A stretch of DNA of 64,000 bases from Bufo bufo (GCF_905171765.1 NC_053389.1:740963146-741027145); one strand, 5' to 3'. Counted from the first letter of the stretch, positions 12,041 through 23,090 are shown. The notes: generated by a model not told the origin, from the sequence alone. Numbers and translations are program-made.

Positions 12041-12809
12041 AAAGAGGAAAATTATAAATCAGTAATGAGAATCGTTACTGATTTATAATTTCCCTCTTTA
12101 TGTAGGATAGTTTGTTATGCGACAAATAGGCAATTACATATGCGAGTGAATCGGGTCGCATAAGGGCTGTATGCTATTGGGTTGGCTTGGTCGAATAGAC
12201 AAAGATAGAGAATATAGTGCTATATTCGACAATTCTACCAAGCCAACCGTAAGTAACTGTTGGCTTGGTAGAATTGTTGAATGTCGAATATAGCGAATAT
12301 AGCGCTATATTCTCTATCTTCGTCTATTCGACCAAGCCAACCCAATAGCATACAGGCCTTATGCGACGCGATTCACTCGCATATTTAATTGCCAATTTAT
12401 CGCATAACATAAACTATCTTACATGAAGAGGAAAATTATAAATCAGTAATGAGAATCGTTACTGATTTATAATTTTCCTCTTTATGTAAGATAGGGCTGT
12501 GTGCTATTGGGTTGGGTTGGCTTGGTCGAATAGACGAATATAGAGAATATAGCGCTATATTCGACAATTCTACCAAGCCAACCCATTAGTGATAGTAGTA
12601 ATTTTCACTATTACAAAATATGTGATACTAAATTACTAGCACTAATTTAGTGATATTAAAGTAAATTACTAATATGACTAATGGGTTCAGATGGGAAAAA
12701 AAGAATATTCGTTATAACGAATATATCTTAATATATTCGAAATATTCGCGAATTTACGAAGTTGTAATATTCGCACGAATATTTCGCTATTCGAATGTTC
12801 GCGCTCATC
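12031..12809. repeat. Cluster of palindromes and hAT-like end inside PLE B
   Basis: Two 68-bp hairpins built on GAGGAAAATTATAAATCAGT (about 12035-12105 and 12422-12490) flank a larger palindrome with ~145-bp arms centred near 12250. From 12700 the sequence is rich in ATATTCG and ends GCTCATCCCTA (12801-12811), which in reverse (TAGGGATGAGC) looks like a hAT terminal repeat. No matching left end was found. Confidence 0.5.
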
Positions 12810-13284
12810 CCTACTCACTTATAAAGGCTTCACCAGGTGTGGAAGCTCACGCTGCCGCACTTGTACTTATGCAGTGAATACGAAAATTTTTCATGATGCA
12901 AATAATTCTTATATATACCAGATAAAATCGTACATCAACTGTAACTCGATGGGGGTGGTATATGTCATCCACTGAACAGCCTGTAAGATGATGTATGTGG
13001 GATGCACCACCAGAAAATTCAAAGTTAGAATTTTGGAGCATCTCAGTTACATCAGTAATCCTGCCAGTGTGAACATATCCAATGCGGCTAAACACTTCAT
13101 ACACAAACATGAACGCAAGGTGAGAAATTTTAGAGCTTTTGCGATTGAACAAGTGAAACTATCGAAAATAGCAGGTGATTTAAAGCGGTTGGTTAGATTG
13201 AGGGAGGCATTTTGGATTTTTAAGTTAGATACCAGACATCCGAATGGTCTTAACATGAAAAATGAACTCATGCATTTTTATTGA
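12810..13284 (+). pseudogene. PLE GIY-YIG endonuclease (right arm)
   Basis: The same domain as the left arm in opposite orientation: Cys-rich segment, GVVYVIH then TGA, MMYVGCTTRKFKVRILEHL, then the same C-terminus ending MHFY at 13284. The TGA is at the same codon as in the left arm. The C-terminal 98 codons from 12988 are open. Confidence 0.8.
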
Positions 13285-13892
13285 CCACTCCATTTCGATC
13301 GATATTAGAGAAATAGGATTTTATATGCAATAGCATATGCTACTAAATACATTTATGCATAATAACCTGTATCTGTATTTGCATTTTTATTTTTTATTTT
13401 GCATATAAAATTTTATATTTACTGTTTTGGTTATGGAATTTTCACATTATTTACACAGAAGTAATGATTTCATATGGATGCTTATTGCATCTTTTTTGTT
13501 GGACAATGTGAACAGTGCCTTACATAGGGAGCAGAGGGCTCCACCCTTCCCTCTTATTCCCTTCCCCCGCCCTCCAGGTGGGGGTGGAATCAGGTGCTCC
13601 CAGACTAGTATTTAATCTCTGGAAAAGACACTGTTCACAGTTAAGAATAAGAACTCTGTTCGAAACGCGTCAATGTTGCTACACTAGTGGGTGCATGTCC
13701 TGTATATTATTTTCTACTGCCTGAAATAAAGATGAGGATTTTAGCTACCAAGAAAACGTGAGTGCTGGAACTTTGTTTTACCACTAACTTTGATTGATAA
13801 TGTTTTTGGTCTGGCTTTAGGAGTCACGGTATACGTTTTTGTTTGTTCTTTACTGTGTTTGAAAAATTGCAGAACATTATAGAAAGGGAAAT

Positions 13893-14059
13893 CTCAGAGT
13901 ACACTAAGTGATATAGTGAGGAAATTCTGAGGAAACTGAGGCTCAGTAACAGAGTACACTATGTGATATAGTGAGGAAACTCTGATGAAACTGAGGATAA
14001 TAAATCTCAGAAACAGAGCACACTAGGTGATATAGTGAGAAAGCTCTGAGGAAACTGAG
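13893..14059 (+). repeat. Three tandem hairpin repeats in the ERV leader
   Basis: Three units of about 48-62 nt lie between primer site and gag start. Each has an inner stem CACTA/TAGTG and a middle stem: CAGAGT/ATTCTG (13895, 13924), CAGAGT/ACTCTG (13950, 13979), CAGAGC/GCTCTG (14014, 14043). Units 2 and 3 add an outer stem CTCAG/CTGAG. The position fits an RNA packaging or dimerisation region, but that role is inferred. Confidence 0.7.
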
Positions 14060-14120
14060 GAAAAACAGACATCTGGAATTTTGTTACTTTCTATAGTTGT
14101 TCTGGTACAGTTGAAGAGCA

Positions 14121-14203
14121 ATGGGGAATAATTTTAGTATACCTAAAGGTTAGAAGACAGCCAAAACATTGGTGAAGGAAAGAGGAGGTAAAGAGGGTCT
14201 TAA
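14121..14203 (+). pseudogene. ERV gag start
   Basis: The ATG at 14121 gives MGNNFSIPKG then a stop at 14151; a shifted frame continues TAKTLVKERGGKEGLN up to the gypsy insertion at 14204. Gly at position 2 fits an N-myristoylated matrix protein. The rest of gag near here is lost or continues at 26056. Confidence 0.6.
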
Positions 14204-15086
14204 TGTAAGCCGTGTACCAGGGTGGGCTCCCCATGATGCAGCATAGTCACAGATGAGAAAAGCGACACAACTCCAGCTCTTAGTAACCAATAAAACTTTA
14301 CTAAACATTGTCAACCAACATAACCATGTGGGAATAGACAAGGTAATATTTCCCCACCCTTGAGTCCTGTCCTAGTCCGGCTAGCCGACCCTAATTCGAT
14401 GGCTTGCACAGCAGAGCCTGAAAAGTCAATACTGTGCAGCGGAATAGAACAACCCTGACCGATGGCGCCCACAGCAGAGCCTGAAAAGTCGATACTGTGC
14501 CGCAAACAATCCCGGGCAGCCTGCCAAATACAAATCCTACCTATCTAACTAATGGCAGGTACAAGCTCAGTATCAGATTCTTCAGGTACCACTAAAACAG
14601 TGCGATCAACACAACAAAACCTGGGTTCACTGACCTGATCCCATCTGGTAACAGAGGATGTCTCTCATCAGGATAGTGCCAGGCCTGTAAGCACACCTCT
14701 GGCCTTGCTGAGTAGATGTCCTTTTTTTTCAAAGTTCCAATCAGCTCTGCTGGAGACAATCTCTTCTTCTGAGGATAGAATCTGGTACGGAACGGGTGAC
14801 AGTCCTTCTCTACTATCACCCTGATCACTGTAGGACACTCCAACGCTGTGATGAGACCAGCTTGTGTCTCACACACACCATCCTCCCAAGATGTCTGATC
14901 CTCTCGTTCTTGTTCTTCTCAGCAACACAGCCTGCACGAGTCATCAGCTCCTTTGCATATTCAAATCCAGCAGTCACTTTAGCTGTGTGGGGAAACTGTG
15001 GCCTCTAGTGCCCAAAATGCCAAATGACAGTTCCAATATAATTATGCACAAACATTATACAGGAAGAGCTGTTCCACAATCTCACA
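14204..15086 (-). repeat. Gypsy-1 3' LTR
   Basis: 883 bp, aligned end to end with 25212-26055. The likely polypurine tract GGGGTGGTA lies just outside at 15087-15095 on the minus strand. Confidence 0.8.
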
Positions 15087-15324
15087 TACCACCCCACTAG
15101 AGGTTGTGGTCCTCGGCAACTTTCCCCATACAAACTCATCCTGGGCATAGCGCTGTGGAGGCACACCAGCATTGGGCCTCGCTGACCTTTTCAGATTGAG
15201 GGGCTCAGAAATACTGGGGATGTCAGGCATATTTGACAAGGGAGGAGCTGTTGACTACTCAGCATTGCACCTGGGTGGCCACGGCCAGGGCAGGGACAAC
15301 CCACCATTCCTCCTCTTCCTCAAC

Positions 15325-16300
15325 TTAGGGACTTTCCTCCATACTCTGAGCATGAGGAGGCACCCCCTCCACGCACACCGGCTCATCAAAATTGCAACGT
15401 CTCAACATATTACGGTGCAAGTTTCGTGAGGGTCCCCCTGTCCCTACTGGCTCTACCTCATAGACCGGAATAGCGTGGCTAACCTTCTCTTCACCATGTA
15501 TGGAACCGCCTCCCACCGTCCATCTAACTTCCCAGACGGCTGTTTGGCTTTGACCATCACCCGGGGCATACCCATCTCTCTGCACTGGTCTTGGGTTAGG
15601 GTGTACCACCTGTCCCAGGCGCTCCTCCACAACTCTGTTAACCACTGTCAGCCGCCGGCGGTCCTCCTGCACCCACGCGGTGGTACTTCTCGGTGGGAGC
15701 TCCATCGGGTTAGGCATGTGGAGATCTTCAATCTCCCATCCGGCTCTTCCAAACATGAGCATATGTGGAGAGTATCCAGTGGTACTGTGTACCCTGTTGT
15801 TATAGGCCAACATCCACTCGGGTAGGTACACGGGCCACCAGGCTTTTTGACTGTCTTCCAGAGTCCGCAGCATATGAAGCAAAGGGCAATTGAAGCGTTC
15901 GCACACATCGCATTAGAGTACTTTGAAAGCATGCTCCCTGGTCAGAATGTATCCTCCGTGGACACTCAAACACCTGTATAAAGTGTTTACAGACAGCCTC
16001 GGCGGCCGACTCTGCGGTTTGGTCTCTGGTGGGCACAGCCACCGCATACTTGTTGAAGTGATCTGTCATGACTAAACAGTACGAGTGTCCCGAGGTACAG
16101 TATTTAATCTGTACATAATCGATCATCAGAAGTTCTAGGGGCACTGAGGTGTGGATGGTCTTCACAGGAGCCTGCTGTTCAGTACTCTTACTCAGCTCAC
16201 AGGATCAACACTTAAGACATGGCGCGGCCACCAAGTCGGCCAGATCTGGACAGTATACTAGTAGTTGGAGCCACTTGAACGTTTTGTCGCTCCCGAAATG
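15325..16300 (-). pseudogene. Gypsy-1 integrase
   Basis: The core is in two frames: LLMIDYVQIKY and IHSDQGACFQS carry the two Asp residues, and MCERFNCPLLHML the Glu. WMLAYNNRVHSTTGYSPHMLMFGR follows, typical of gypsy integrases. A frameshift near 15910 separates the second Asp from the Glu. The C-terminal tail ends near 15325. Confidence 0.85.
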
Positions 16301-16512
16301 AACTCCCTTTTCATGAACTTCCCTGGCGGCCTCCGGTCCCAACGACATGGGAATGACAATCTGTACTGCAGCTCTGACTAAGTATATGGTCCAGCACAGG
16401 AGGCCCTGGGTAATTGTCAGCTTGTCCTACTGCCTCAACAACTTCTGACCCTCTAGGGTCAGACTGGCTCATTCTTCTGGCCGAGGCCAGATCTTGCTCC
16501 GAACCCATTCTT

Positions 16513-16902
16513 TCACTTTCCACAAATCCCGGCACCATTCTGGACTTTCTCCAAATCAGCCAACGTTTTCCCCACCACCAGGGTCATTCCAGACGCCACC
16601 CCACATGAATTTTCCACATCCGGGAACAGAGGTAAGCGACCAAGTTCAGGAGTTTCAGTGTCCTCATCGGCTTTCTGAGTCGACTGTCCTACTGTAACTC
16701 GAGAAAGTGCATCAGCGTTGCCGTTCTCCCTACCGGACCGGAACTTGATGCAATATTGGTACTTAGAAAGGCGGGCCAACCATCTTTGCTCGAGTGCACC
16801 GAGCTTGGCATTCTCCAGGTGTGCCAACAGGTTGTTGTCCGTCATCACGGTCACTTCTGCACCAGTCAGGTACTCTGCAAACCTTTTGGTCATGGCCCAC
16901 AC
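16513..16902 (-). pseudogene. Gypsy-1 RNase H
   Basis: MTDNNLLAHLENAKLGALEQRW and YQYCIKFRSGRENGNADALSR mark the second half of RNase H, with the Asp of TDN and of NADALSR kept. The first half lies at 16903-17260 in another frame, so the domain is broken. Confidence 0.8.
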
Positions 16903-17509
16903 CAGTGCCAGTAGTTCCAGTTTAAAGGAGCTATAGTTATCAGGGTTGCATTCTGACTCTCTTAGGGACCGGCTCCCATAGGCAATGACTCTCTCCCGTC
17001 CATCCTGGACTTGGGGTAGTACGGCCCCCAGACCATGTAGGCTTCCGTCAGTATACAGCAGGAATGAGGTATCAAACCGCGCTTAAGCCAGGATTGGGGC
17101 ATTGGTCAGCACCTCTTTCACCGCTTCAAAGGCCTCTTGTTGCCAGAGCCCAGTCGACGGGACATTTCTTCGGGCCCCCAGCGTGCCTCTTAGCAACTCG
17201 TTTAACGGGCCCACCAGATTAGCGAATTTGGGTATAAACCTTCTGTAGTAGCCGGCCAGTCCCACGAACGCACATACCTCTCGTACCTGGCCGGGGCCAC
17301 TTCTGAACGGCCTCCACCTTGCTGGGGGCTGGTTTTACCCACTCCTGGGTGACCACATATCCTAAGTACTCTATCTGATGTCAGAACAGTTGACACTTTT
17401 TGGGCTTGATCTTGAGCCCATGGTCTCGTAGCCGTCCCAAGACTTGTCACAGCTTCTGGAGGCGATATTCAAACAAGGCCCCAAAGACTACTATGTCATC
17501 CAGGTATAT
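16903..17509 (-). pseudogene. Gypsy-1 reverse transcriptase, C-terminal half
   Basis: It starts at the hAT junction with ALIYLDDIVVFG (motif C as YLDD) and continues to MGLAGYYRRFIPKFANLVGPL, the usual gypsy thumb/connection. Frameshifts occur near 17270-17350. Confidence 0.8.
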
Positions 17510-18881
17510 CAGGGCTCGAGTCCTGCGGGAACGTGTGGGAACGGCGTTTCTGAACTTTTTTCATAGCAGGAACGCTGTTCCCTTTCAGGGCCGCCCGTCT
17601 TTAATGCCGGGCAAAAGGACCGCTTCCTGGTCCTCGGTAGGTAACGCTTGAAGTTAAAATATACCATCGGATTGGAGAAAACTCAGATCCGATGGTATAT
17701 TCTAAACCCGAGGTGTTCCCATGGTGATGGGGACGCACCTCTGACAGTGTGCTGCCATCAGCGGCATCTGAGAGGTTAATTGCGCGGATGGCAGCTCCCT
17801 GTCAGAGGTCGGGTGCCGGGAATGTTTCTACAATGTTTGCATTGGTGGGCAGTGCGCCCTCACCCCGTCCTTCCCAGTATTAAAATCATTGGTGGGCAGG
17901 GCGCCCTACCCCCGTCCTTCCCAGTATTAAAATCATTGGTGGGCAGTGCGCCTTCCATGATTGGTGGCAGCGGCAGTTCCGATCGGAGTCCCAGCAGTGT
18001 AATGAAGGGGCTCCGATCGGTTACCATGGCAGCCAGGATGCTACTGAAGTCCTGTCTGCCATGGTCAGTTTGTCAGCAGCATTATACTTACAGTCAGGTC
18101 CATAAATATTGGGACATCGACACAATTCTAACATTTTTAGCTCTATACACCACCACAATGGATTTGAAATGAAACAAACAAGATGTGCTTTAACTGCAGA
18201 CTGTCAGCTTTAATTTGAGGGCATTTACAACCAAATCAGTGTAGGAATTACAACAGTTTGCATATGTGCCTCCCACTTGTTAAGGGACCAAAAGTAATAG
18301 GACAATTGGCTTCTCAGCTGTTCCAGGGCCAGGTTATTCCCTCATTATCCCAATTACAATAAGAAGATAAAAGGTTCAGAGTTCATTTCAAGTGTGCTAT
18401 TTGCATTTGGAATCTGTTGCTGTCAACTCTCAAGATCAGATCCAAAGAGCTGTCACTATCAGTGAATCAAGCCATCATTAGGCTAAAAAAACAAAACAAA
18501 CCCATCAGAGAGGTAGCAAAAATATTAGGTGTGGCCCAAAAAATTGTTTGGAACATTCTTAAAAAGAAGGAACGCAGCGGTGAGCTCAGCAACACCAAAA
18601 GACCTGGAAGACCAAGGAAAACAACTGTTGTGGATGACCGAAGAATTCTTTCCCTGGTGAAGAAAAAACCCTTCACAACAGTTGGCCAGATCAAGAACAC
18701 TCTCCAGGAGGTAGGTGTATGCAGGGCTTTTTTTTTGGCAGAACGCCCCGGAACGGCGTTCCGCCACCTTTTGACATCGCAGCCTGCCATGCTCCAGCAT
18801 CGCAGGCTGTGATGTATCAGCGGGGAGGGACTGGGAAGAGGAGCTGGGGGCCGGTGCGTTCACTGTGCTCCGGCCCCGCCG

Positions 18882-19228
18882 CTCCAGTACAGTTATAAAA
18901 TGTGTAATTCAATTAATAATGATTCATGCTGCCCCCTCTGTAGTATAACATTCAATATATCCTACTCACAGGGCTACTGTTATATCGTAATGCAGGCCGG
19001 CCGGGCAGACGAGCGGCAGAGTGACTGACTGCCTACTTTATGAATGAAGCAGAAGCAGGCGGCACAGGCACGTGACGTCAGTCAGTCACTCTGCCGCTCG
19101 TCTGCCCGGCCGGCCTGCATTACGATATAACAGTATCCCTGTGAGTAGGATATATTGAATGTTATACTACAGAGGGGGCAGCATGAATCATTATTAATTG
19201 AATTACACATTTTATAACTGTACTGGAG
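18882..19228. repeat. Long palindrome, 150-bp arms
   Basis: Arms 18882-19031 and 19079-19228 are near-perfect complements (outer end CTCCAGTACAGTTATAAAAT), with a 47-nt loop. Differences are few, e.g. near GGGCTACTG versus CAGTATCCC. Confidence 0.85.
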
Positions 19229-19244
19229 CTGCAATGGGGGGTCT

Positions 19245-19760
19245 GTGGATGACACTGTTAAGGGGTGGGGGGGGGGGGTCTGTGGATGGCACTGTTATGG
19301 GGTGAGGGGGTCTGTGGATGGCACTGTTATGGGGTGGGGGGGTCTGTGGATGGCACTGTTAAGGGGGGGTCTGTGGATGGCACTGTTATAGGGTGGGGGG
19401 GGGGTCTGTGGATGGCACTGTTATGGGGTGGGGGGGTCTGTGAATGGCACTGTTATGGGGTGGGGGGGTCTGTGGATGGCACTGTTATGGGGTGGGAGGG
19501 GGGTCTGTGGATGGCACTGTTATGGGGTGGGGGGGTCTGTGGATGGCACTGTTAAGGGGGGGTCTGTGGATGGCACTGTTATGGGGTGGGGGGGGGGCTG
19601 TGGATGGCACTATTATAGGATGGGGGGGTCTGTGGATGGCACTGTTATAGGATGGGGGATCTGTGGATGCCATCCACAGATCCCCCATAACAGTGCCATC
19701 CACAGATCCTCCACCCCATAACAGTGCCATCCCCAGATCCCCCATTAACAGTGCCATCCC
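19245..19760. repeat. Minisatellite, ~30-bp unit
   Basis: The unit TCTGTGGATGGCACTGTTAT plus GGGGTGGGGG of varying length is repeated over a dozen times, then runs in inverted orientation from about 19668. The open frames across it (GWHCYGVGGSVDGT-like) are repeat artefacts. The same core unit fills 31345-31985. Confidence 0.9.
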
Positions 19761-20955
19761 CATCTGGGGGGTTTCTTTGCTGGGCTGGACTTTTATAGCC
19801 CCCCCAAATTTTACTTGCATCCCTGTTCTCTAAAGGGGCAGTTTTAGGGGGCGGTCCTAGGGGTGTGTAGGGGCATGGCCAGGGGAGGGGGGGTGAGTTC
19901 CACCACCTTTTCTCTGAGAAAAAAAGCCCTGGGTGTATGTGTGCCAAACTCAACAATCAAGAGAGTGAATAAAGAGGGTTCACCACAAGATGTAAACCAT
20001 TGGTGAGCCTCAAAAACAGAAAGGCCAGATTGGAGTTTGCCAAACGACATCTAAAAAAGCCTTCACAGTTCTGGAACAACATCCTATGGACAGATGAGAC
20101 CAAGATCAACTTGTACCAGAGTGATGGGAATAGAAGAGTATAGAGAAGGAAAGGAACTGCTCATGATCCTAAGCATACCACCTCATCAGTGAAGCATGGT
20201 GATGGTAATGTCATGGCGTGGGAATGTATGGCTGCCAATGGAACTGGTTCTCTTGTATTTATTGATGATGTGACTGCTGACAAAAGCAGCAGGGTGAATT
20301 CTGAAGTGTTTATGGCAATATTATCTGCTCATAGTCAGCCAAATGCTTCAGAACTCATTGGAAAGCGCTTCACAGTGCAGATGGACAATGACCCAAAGCA
20401 TACTGCAAAAGCAACCAGAGTTTTTTAAGGGAAAGAAGTGGAATGTTATGCAATGGCCAAGTCAATCACCTGACCTGAATCCGATTGAGCATGCATTTCA
20501 CTTGCTGAAGACAAAACTGAAGGGAAAAGAACAAGCAGGAACTGAAGACAGTTACAGTAGAGGCCTGGCAGAGCATCACCAGGGATGAAACCCAGCGTCT
20601 GGTTATGTCTATGCATTCCAGACTTCAGGCTGTAATTGACTGCAAAGGATTTGCAACCAAGTATTAAAAAGTGAAAGTTTGATTTATGATTATTATTATG
20701 TCCCATTACTTTTGGTCCCTTAACAAGTGGGAGGCACATATGCAAACTGTTGTAATTCCTACACTGTTCACCTGATTTGGATGTTAATATCCTCAAATTA
20801 AAGCTGACAGTCTGCAGTTAAAGCACATCTTGTTTGTTTCATTTCAAATCCATTGTGGTGGTGTATAGAGCCAAAAAAAATTAGAATTGTGTTGATGTCC
20901 CAATATTTATGGACCTGGCTGTACATGCTCTGTGGCCACCCGGCGCTCCTTCTTC

Positions 20956-21028
20956 TTGTAACTCACAGGTCTGTGCGGCGCATTGCTATAAGCATAAGCA
21001 ATACGCCGCACAGACCTGTGAGTTACAA
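20956..21028. repeat. Near-perfect 73-bp hairpin
   Basis: TTGTAACTCACAGGTCTGTG and its complement form arms of about 33 bp around a loop near ATAAGCATA. It borders the Tc1 inside the palindromic element. Confidence 0.85.
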
Positions 21029-21334
21029 CCGATCGGAGCACCAGCATTACATTGCTGGGACTCCGATCGGAACTGTCGCTGCCACCAATGATGGAGGGGG
21101 GAGGGCGCACTGCCCACCAATGATTTTAATACTGGGGAGGGGGGGAGGGCGCACTGCCCACCAATGATTTTAATACTGGGGAGGGGGGGTGCACTACCCA
21201 CCAATGATTTTAATACAGAGGTGCGTCCCCATCACCATGGGAACGCCTGGGGTTTAGAATATACCATCAGATCGGAGTTTTCACGATCGTGAAAACTCAG
21301 ATCTGAAAAAGCTAATAGTATTATTTTCCGTTAT

Positions 21335-21748
21335 AACCATGTTATAACAGAAAATAATAAAGTGAAGTTCAGGTCCCCATTGACTTTATTGCGGTCAAGT
21401 TCAGGTCAAGTTCGGGTCCCGAACCGAACTTTGACCTGAAGTTCGGCCGAACCCGGCGAACCCGAACTTCACCGGGTTCACTCAACACTAGTCCTCGGCT
21501 GTCTGCTGTGCAGGGGTGCGCACAGCGTGACGTCACAGAGCGCCTCAGCCCTCATGCCTGTGCGCAGCCCTGCACAGCAGACAGCCGAGGACTAGTGTTG
21601 AGTGAACCCGGTGAAGTTCGGGTTCGCGGGGTTCGGCCGAACTTCAGGTCAAAGTTCGGTTCGGGACCCGAACTTGACCTGAACTTGACCCCAATAAAGT
21701 CAATGGGGACCTGAACTTCACTTTATTATTTTCTGTTATAACATGGTT
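21335..21748. repeat. Long palindrome, ~180-bp arms
   Basis: Arms 21335-21514 and 21568-21748 contain repeats of GTTCGGGT/GAAGTTC motifs and CTAGTGTTGAGTGAACC. The loop is CpG-rich (TGACGTCACAGAGCGCC). It looks like a dispersed fold-back family; no gene. Confidence 0.8.
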
Positions 21749-21849
21749 TCATGAGCCTTCACAGCACAGCCAACAGCAGGATCATCGCCTAGGAGGAGAG
21801 GAGCTGCGGCGTCCAGGAGCATGATTGGGTAAGTGTTTTATTTTATTTT

Positions 21850-22180
21850 ATGAGGCTGGTGGAGAGGCACTGACTGGGGGGCCTGGGGGCTGATGGAGAG
21901 GCACTGACTGGGGAGCCTGGGGGCTGATGGAGAGGCACTGACTGGGGGGGCCTGGGGGCTGATGGAGAGGCACTGACTGGGGGGCCTGGGGGCTGATGGA
22001 GAGGCACTGGGGGGCCACTGGTGAGAGGCACTGGGGGCTGATGGAGAGGCACTGGGGGCTGATGGAGAGGCACGGGGCTGATGAGAGGCTACTGGGGGCT
22101 GATGGAGAGGCTACTAGGGGCTGCTATGAGGCTACTGGGGGCTGCTATGAGGCATGGGGCTCTTATCTGAGGTCCGATTG
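21850..22180. repeat. Minisatellite, ~34-bp unit decaying to ~22 bp
   Basis: Tandem GGCTGATGGAGAGGCACTGAC with GGGGGCCTGGG spacers. The Pro-rich minus-strand frame (LHQPPVPLHQPP) is an artefact. Confidence 0.85.
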
Positions 22181-22198
22181 GGGGTAATTCATATTGGG

Positions 22199-22604
22199 CT
22201 GCAAGTAACTTGAAAAGGAATGGTCTCGGATTCGAATAGAGATCCTCTTTAAAAACTTCTTCTTTATTGGTACATTAAATAAACAGCAGACACAGCCACT
22301 TGGTACACAGAATCAAAGCGTTGACGCGTTTCGGGTACTGGACCCTTAGTCGAAACCGTCATTACGACTAAGGGTCCAGTACCCGAAACGCGTCAACGCT
22401 TTGATTCTGTGTACCAAGTGGCTGTGTCTGCTGTTTATTTAATGTACCAATAAAGAAGAAGTTTTTAAAGAGGATCTCTATTCGAATCCGAGACCATTCC
22501 TTTTCAAGCTACTTGCAGCCTGCAACGGGGACACACCCCCAGGGTTTCTGGAGTCAGGATTATTCATTGACCAGGAAGGTGAGCTGGATAAAGTGTTTTT
22601 GCTA
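22199..22604. mobile_element. Penelope-type palindromic insertion C
   Basis: The duplication TAATTCATATTGGG lies at 22185-22198 and 22605-22618. The two arms meet near 22355, each with GGGTCCAGTACCCGAAACGCG, where GGGT/ACCC is a hairpin followed by GAAAC. The arms continue through CCAATAAAGAAG (poly(A)-like). Only the right arm has a further 84-nt tail (22521-22604, containing GGTGAGCTGGA). It consists of pLTR only, with no coding. Confidence 0.75.
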
Positions 22605-22789
22605 TAATTCATATTGGGGTCTGAGCTGAGGTGTGATCTGAGGTCTTATTAACATTGTGGATCTTATTGGGGCTGTTAGCTGAGGTCTGATTAACTTTGG
22701 TGGTCTGACCTGAGGTGTAATAAAAAATATTTTTTTTCCGGAGAAGCTTGGAGAAAAAAGGCCTCAGTCTCCCACACTCCTTATGCCCG

Positions 22790-22875
22790 GCCGAGCCTGT
22801 CAGCACCCCTGAGGCCAAGCCTGTCAGCACCCCTGAGGCCAAGCCTGCCAGCACCCCTGAGGCCAAGCCTGCCAG
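22790..22875. repeat. Short minisatellite
   Basis: Four copies of a 24-bp unit, CCTGTCAGCACCCCTGAGGC-AAG, with GT/GC variation. Confidence 0.85.
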
Positions 22876-23015
22876 CACCACTGAGTCTTCAGAACTGTAA
22901 GTAAATTATATATAAGGGGAGCTTATAATATGAAAGCGACAAATTACGCCTGAACAGACATATAGCGCAAATTCCAGTTTTTGTTTATGTTTTATGTTGC
23001 ACTGAATTTTCTGCG

Positions 23016-23017
<2 letters not shown>

Positions 23018-23053
<36 letters not shown>

Positions 23054-23090
23054 TTTTATTTAATTTTTTTTGGGGGGGGGGGGTCGGGGT
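23018..23090. repeat. AT microsatellite followed by T and G runs
   Basis: (AT)n from about 23018 to 23049, then T-rich, then a G10 run. Near the right end of the enclosing hAT. Confidence 0.9.

Larger units (their letters stand above)
10663..13784. mobile_element. Penelope-like element, inverted dimer (insertion B)
   Basis: The target duplication TAACTTTGATTGAT lies at 10649-10662 and 13785-13798. Two 5'-truncated copies stand head to head: the left reads on the minus strand (12040 to about 10760), the right on the plus (about 12810 to 13784). Each ends in endonuclease plus a pLTR containing GTTCGAAACGCGTC (left complement near 10865, right near 13660). Only the left copy carries a ~100-nt terminal tail (10663-10760). 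A palindromic AT-rich block fills the centre. It interrupts the ERV leader. Confidence 0.8.
18722..19931. mobile_element. Non-autonomous hAT with palindrome and minisatellite
   Basis: The terminal repeats CAGGGCTTTTTTT are flanked by GGTGTATG at 18714-18721 and 19932-19939. The interior has a 150-bp-arm palindrome and a minisatellite but no coding sequence. It interrupts the Tc1 transposase gene. Confidence 0.85.
18417..20640 (+). pseudogene. Tc1 transposase, split
   Basis: 18417-18721 encodes the paired-like DNA-binding half (NQAIIRLKKQNKPIREVAKI, then KRPGRPRKT, an AT-hook/NLS-like stretch). After the hAT the catalytic half resumes at about 19990: WTDETKINLYQ (Asp), VQMDNDPKHTAKA (Asp), and in another frame SPDLNPIEHAF (Glu). 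The DD34E residues are all visible, but a stop after NRRV and a frameshift near 20425 kill it. Confidence 0.85.
18091..20921 (+). mobile_element. Tc1-family transposon
   Basis: Terminal repeats over 150 bp start CAGTCAGGTCCATAAATATT and end in the complement of CAGCCAGGTCC, flanked by TA (18089-18090, 20922-20923). It is interrupted by the hAT at 18722-19931. Confidence 0.85.
17658..21300. mobile_element. Palindromic non-autonomous element split by a Tc1
   Basis: Inverted ends share AATATACCATC, GAACACCTCGGG-like sequence and CCATGGTGATGGGGACGCACC (17658-17743 and 21212-21300). Inside each end are tandem copies of a ~45-bp unit (TTGGTGGGCAGTGCGCC ... CCAGTATTAAAATCA; 17843-17958 and 21093-21211). 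GATCGGAGTCCCAGCA-type palindromes adjoin. A Tc1 (18091-20921) sits in the middle. The family is unassigned. Confidence 0.55.

Noticed and set aside
19245..19760. Overlapping open frames of 60-110 codons on both strands
   Set aside because: They follow the minisatellite unit and encode only its periodic translation.
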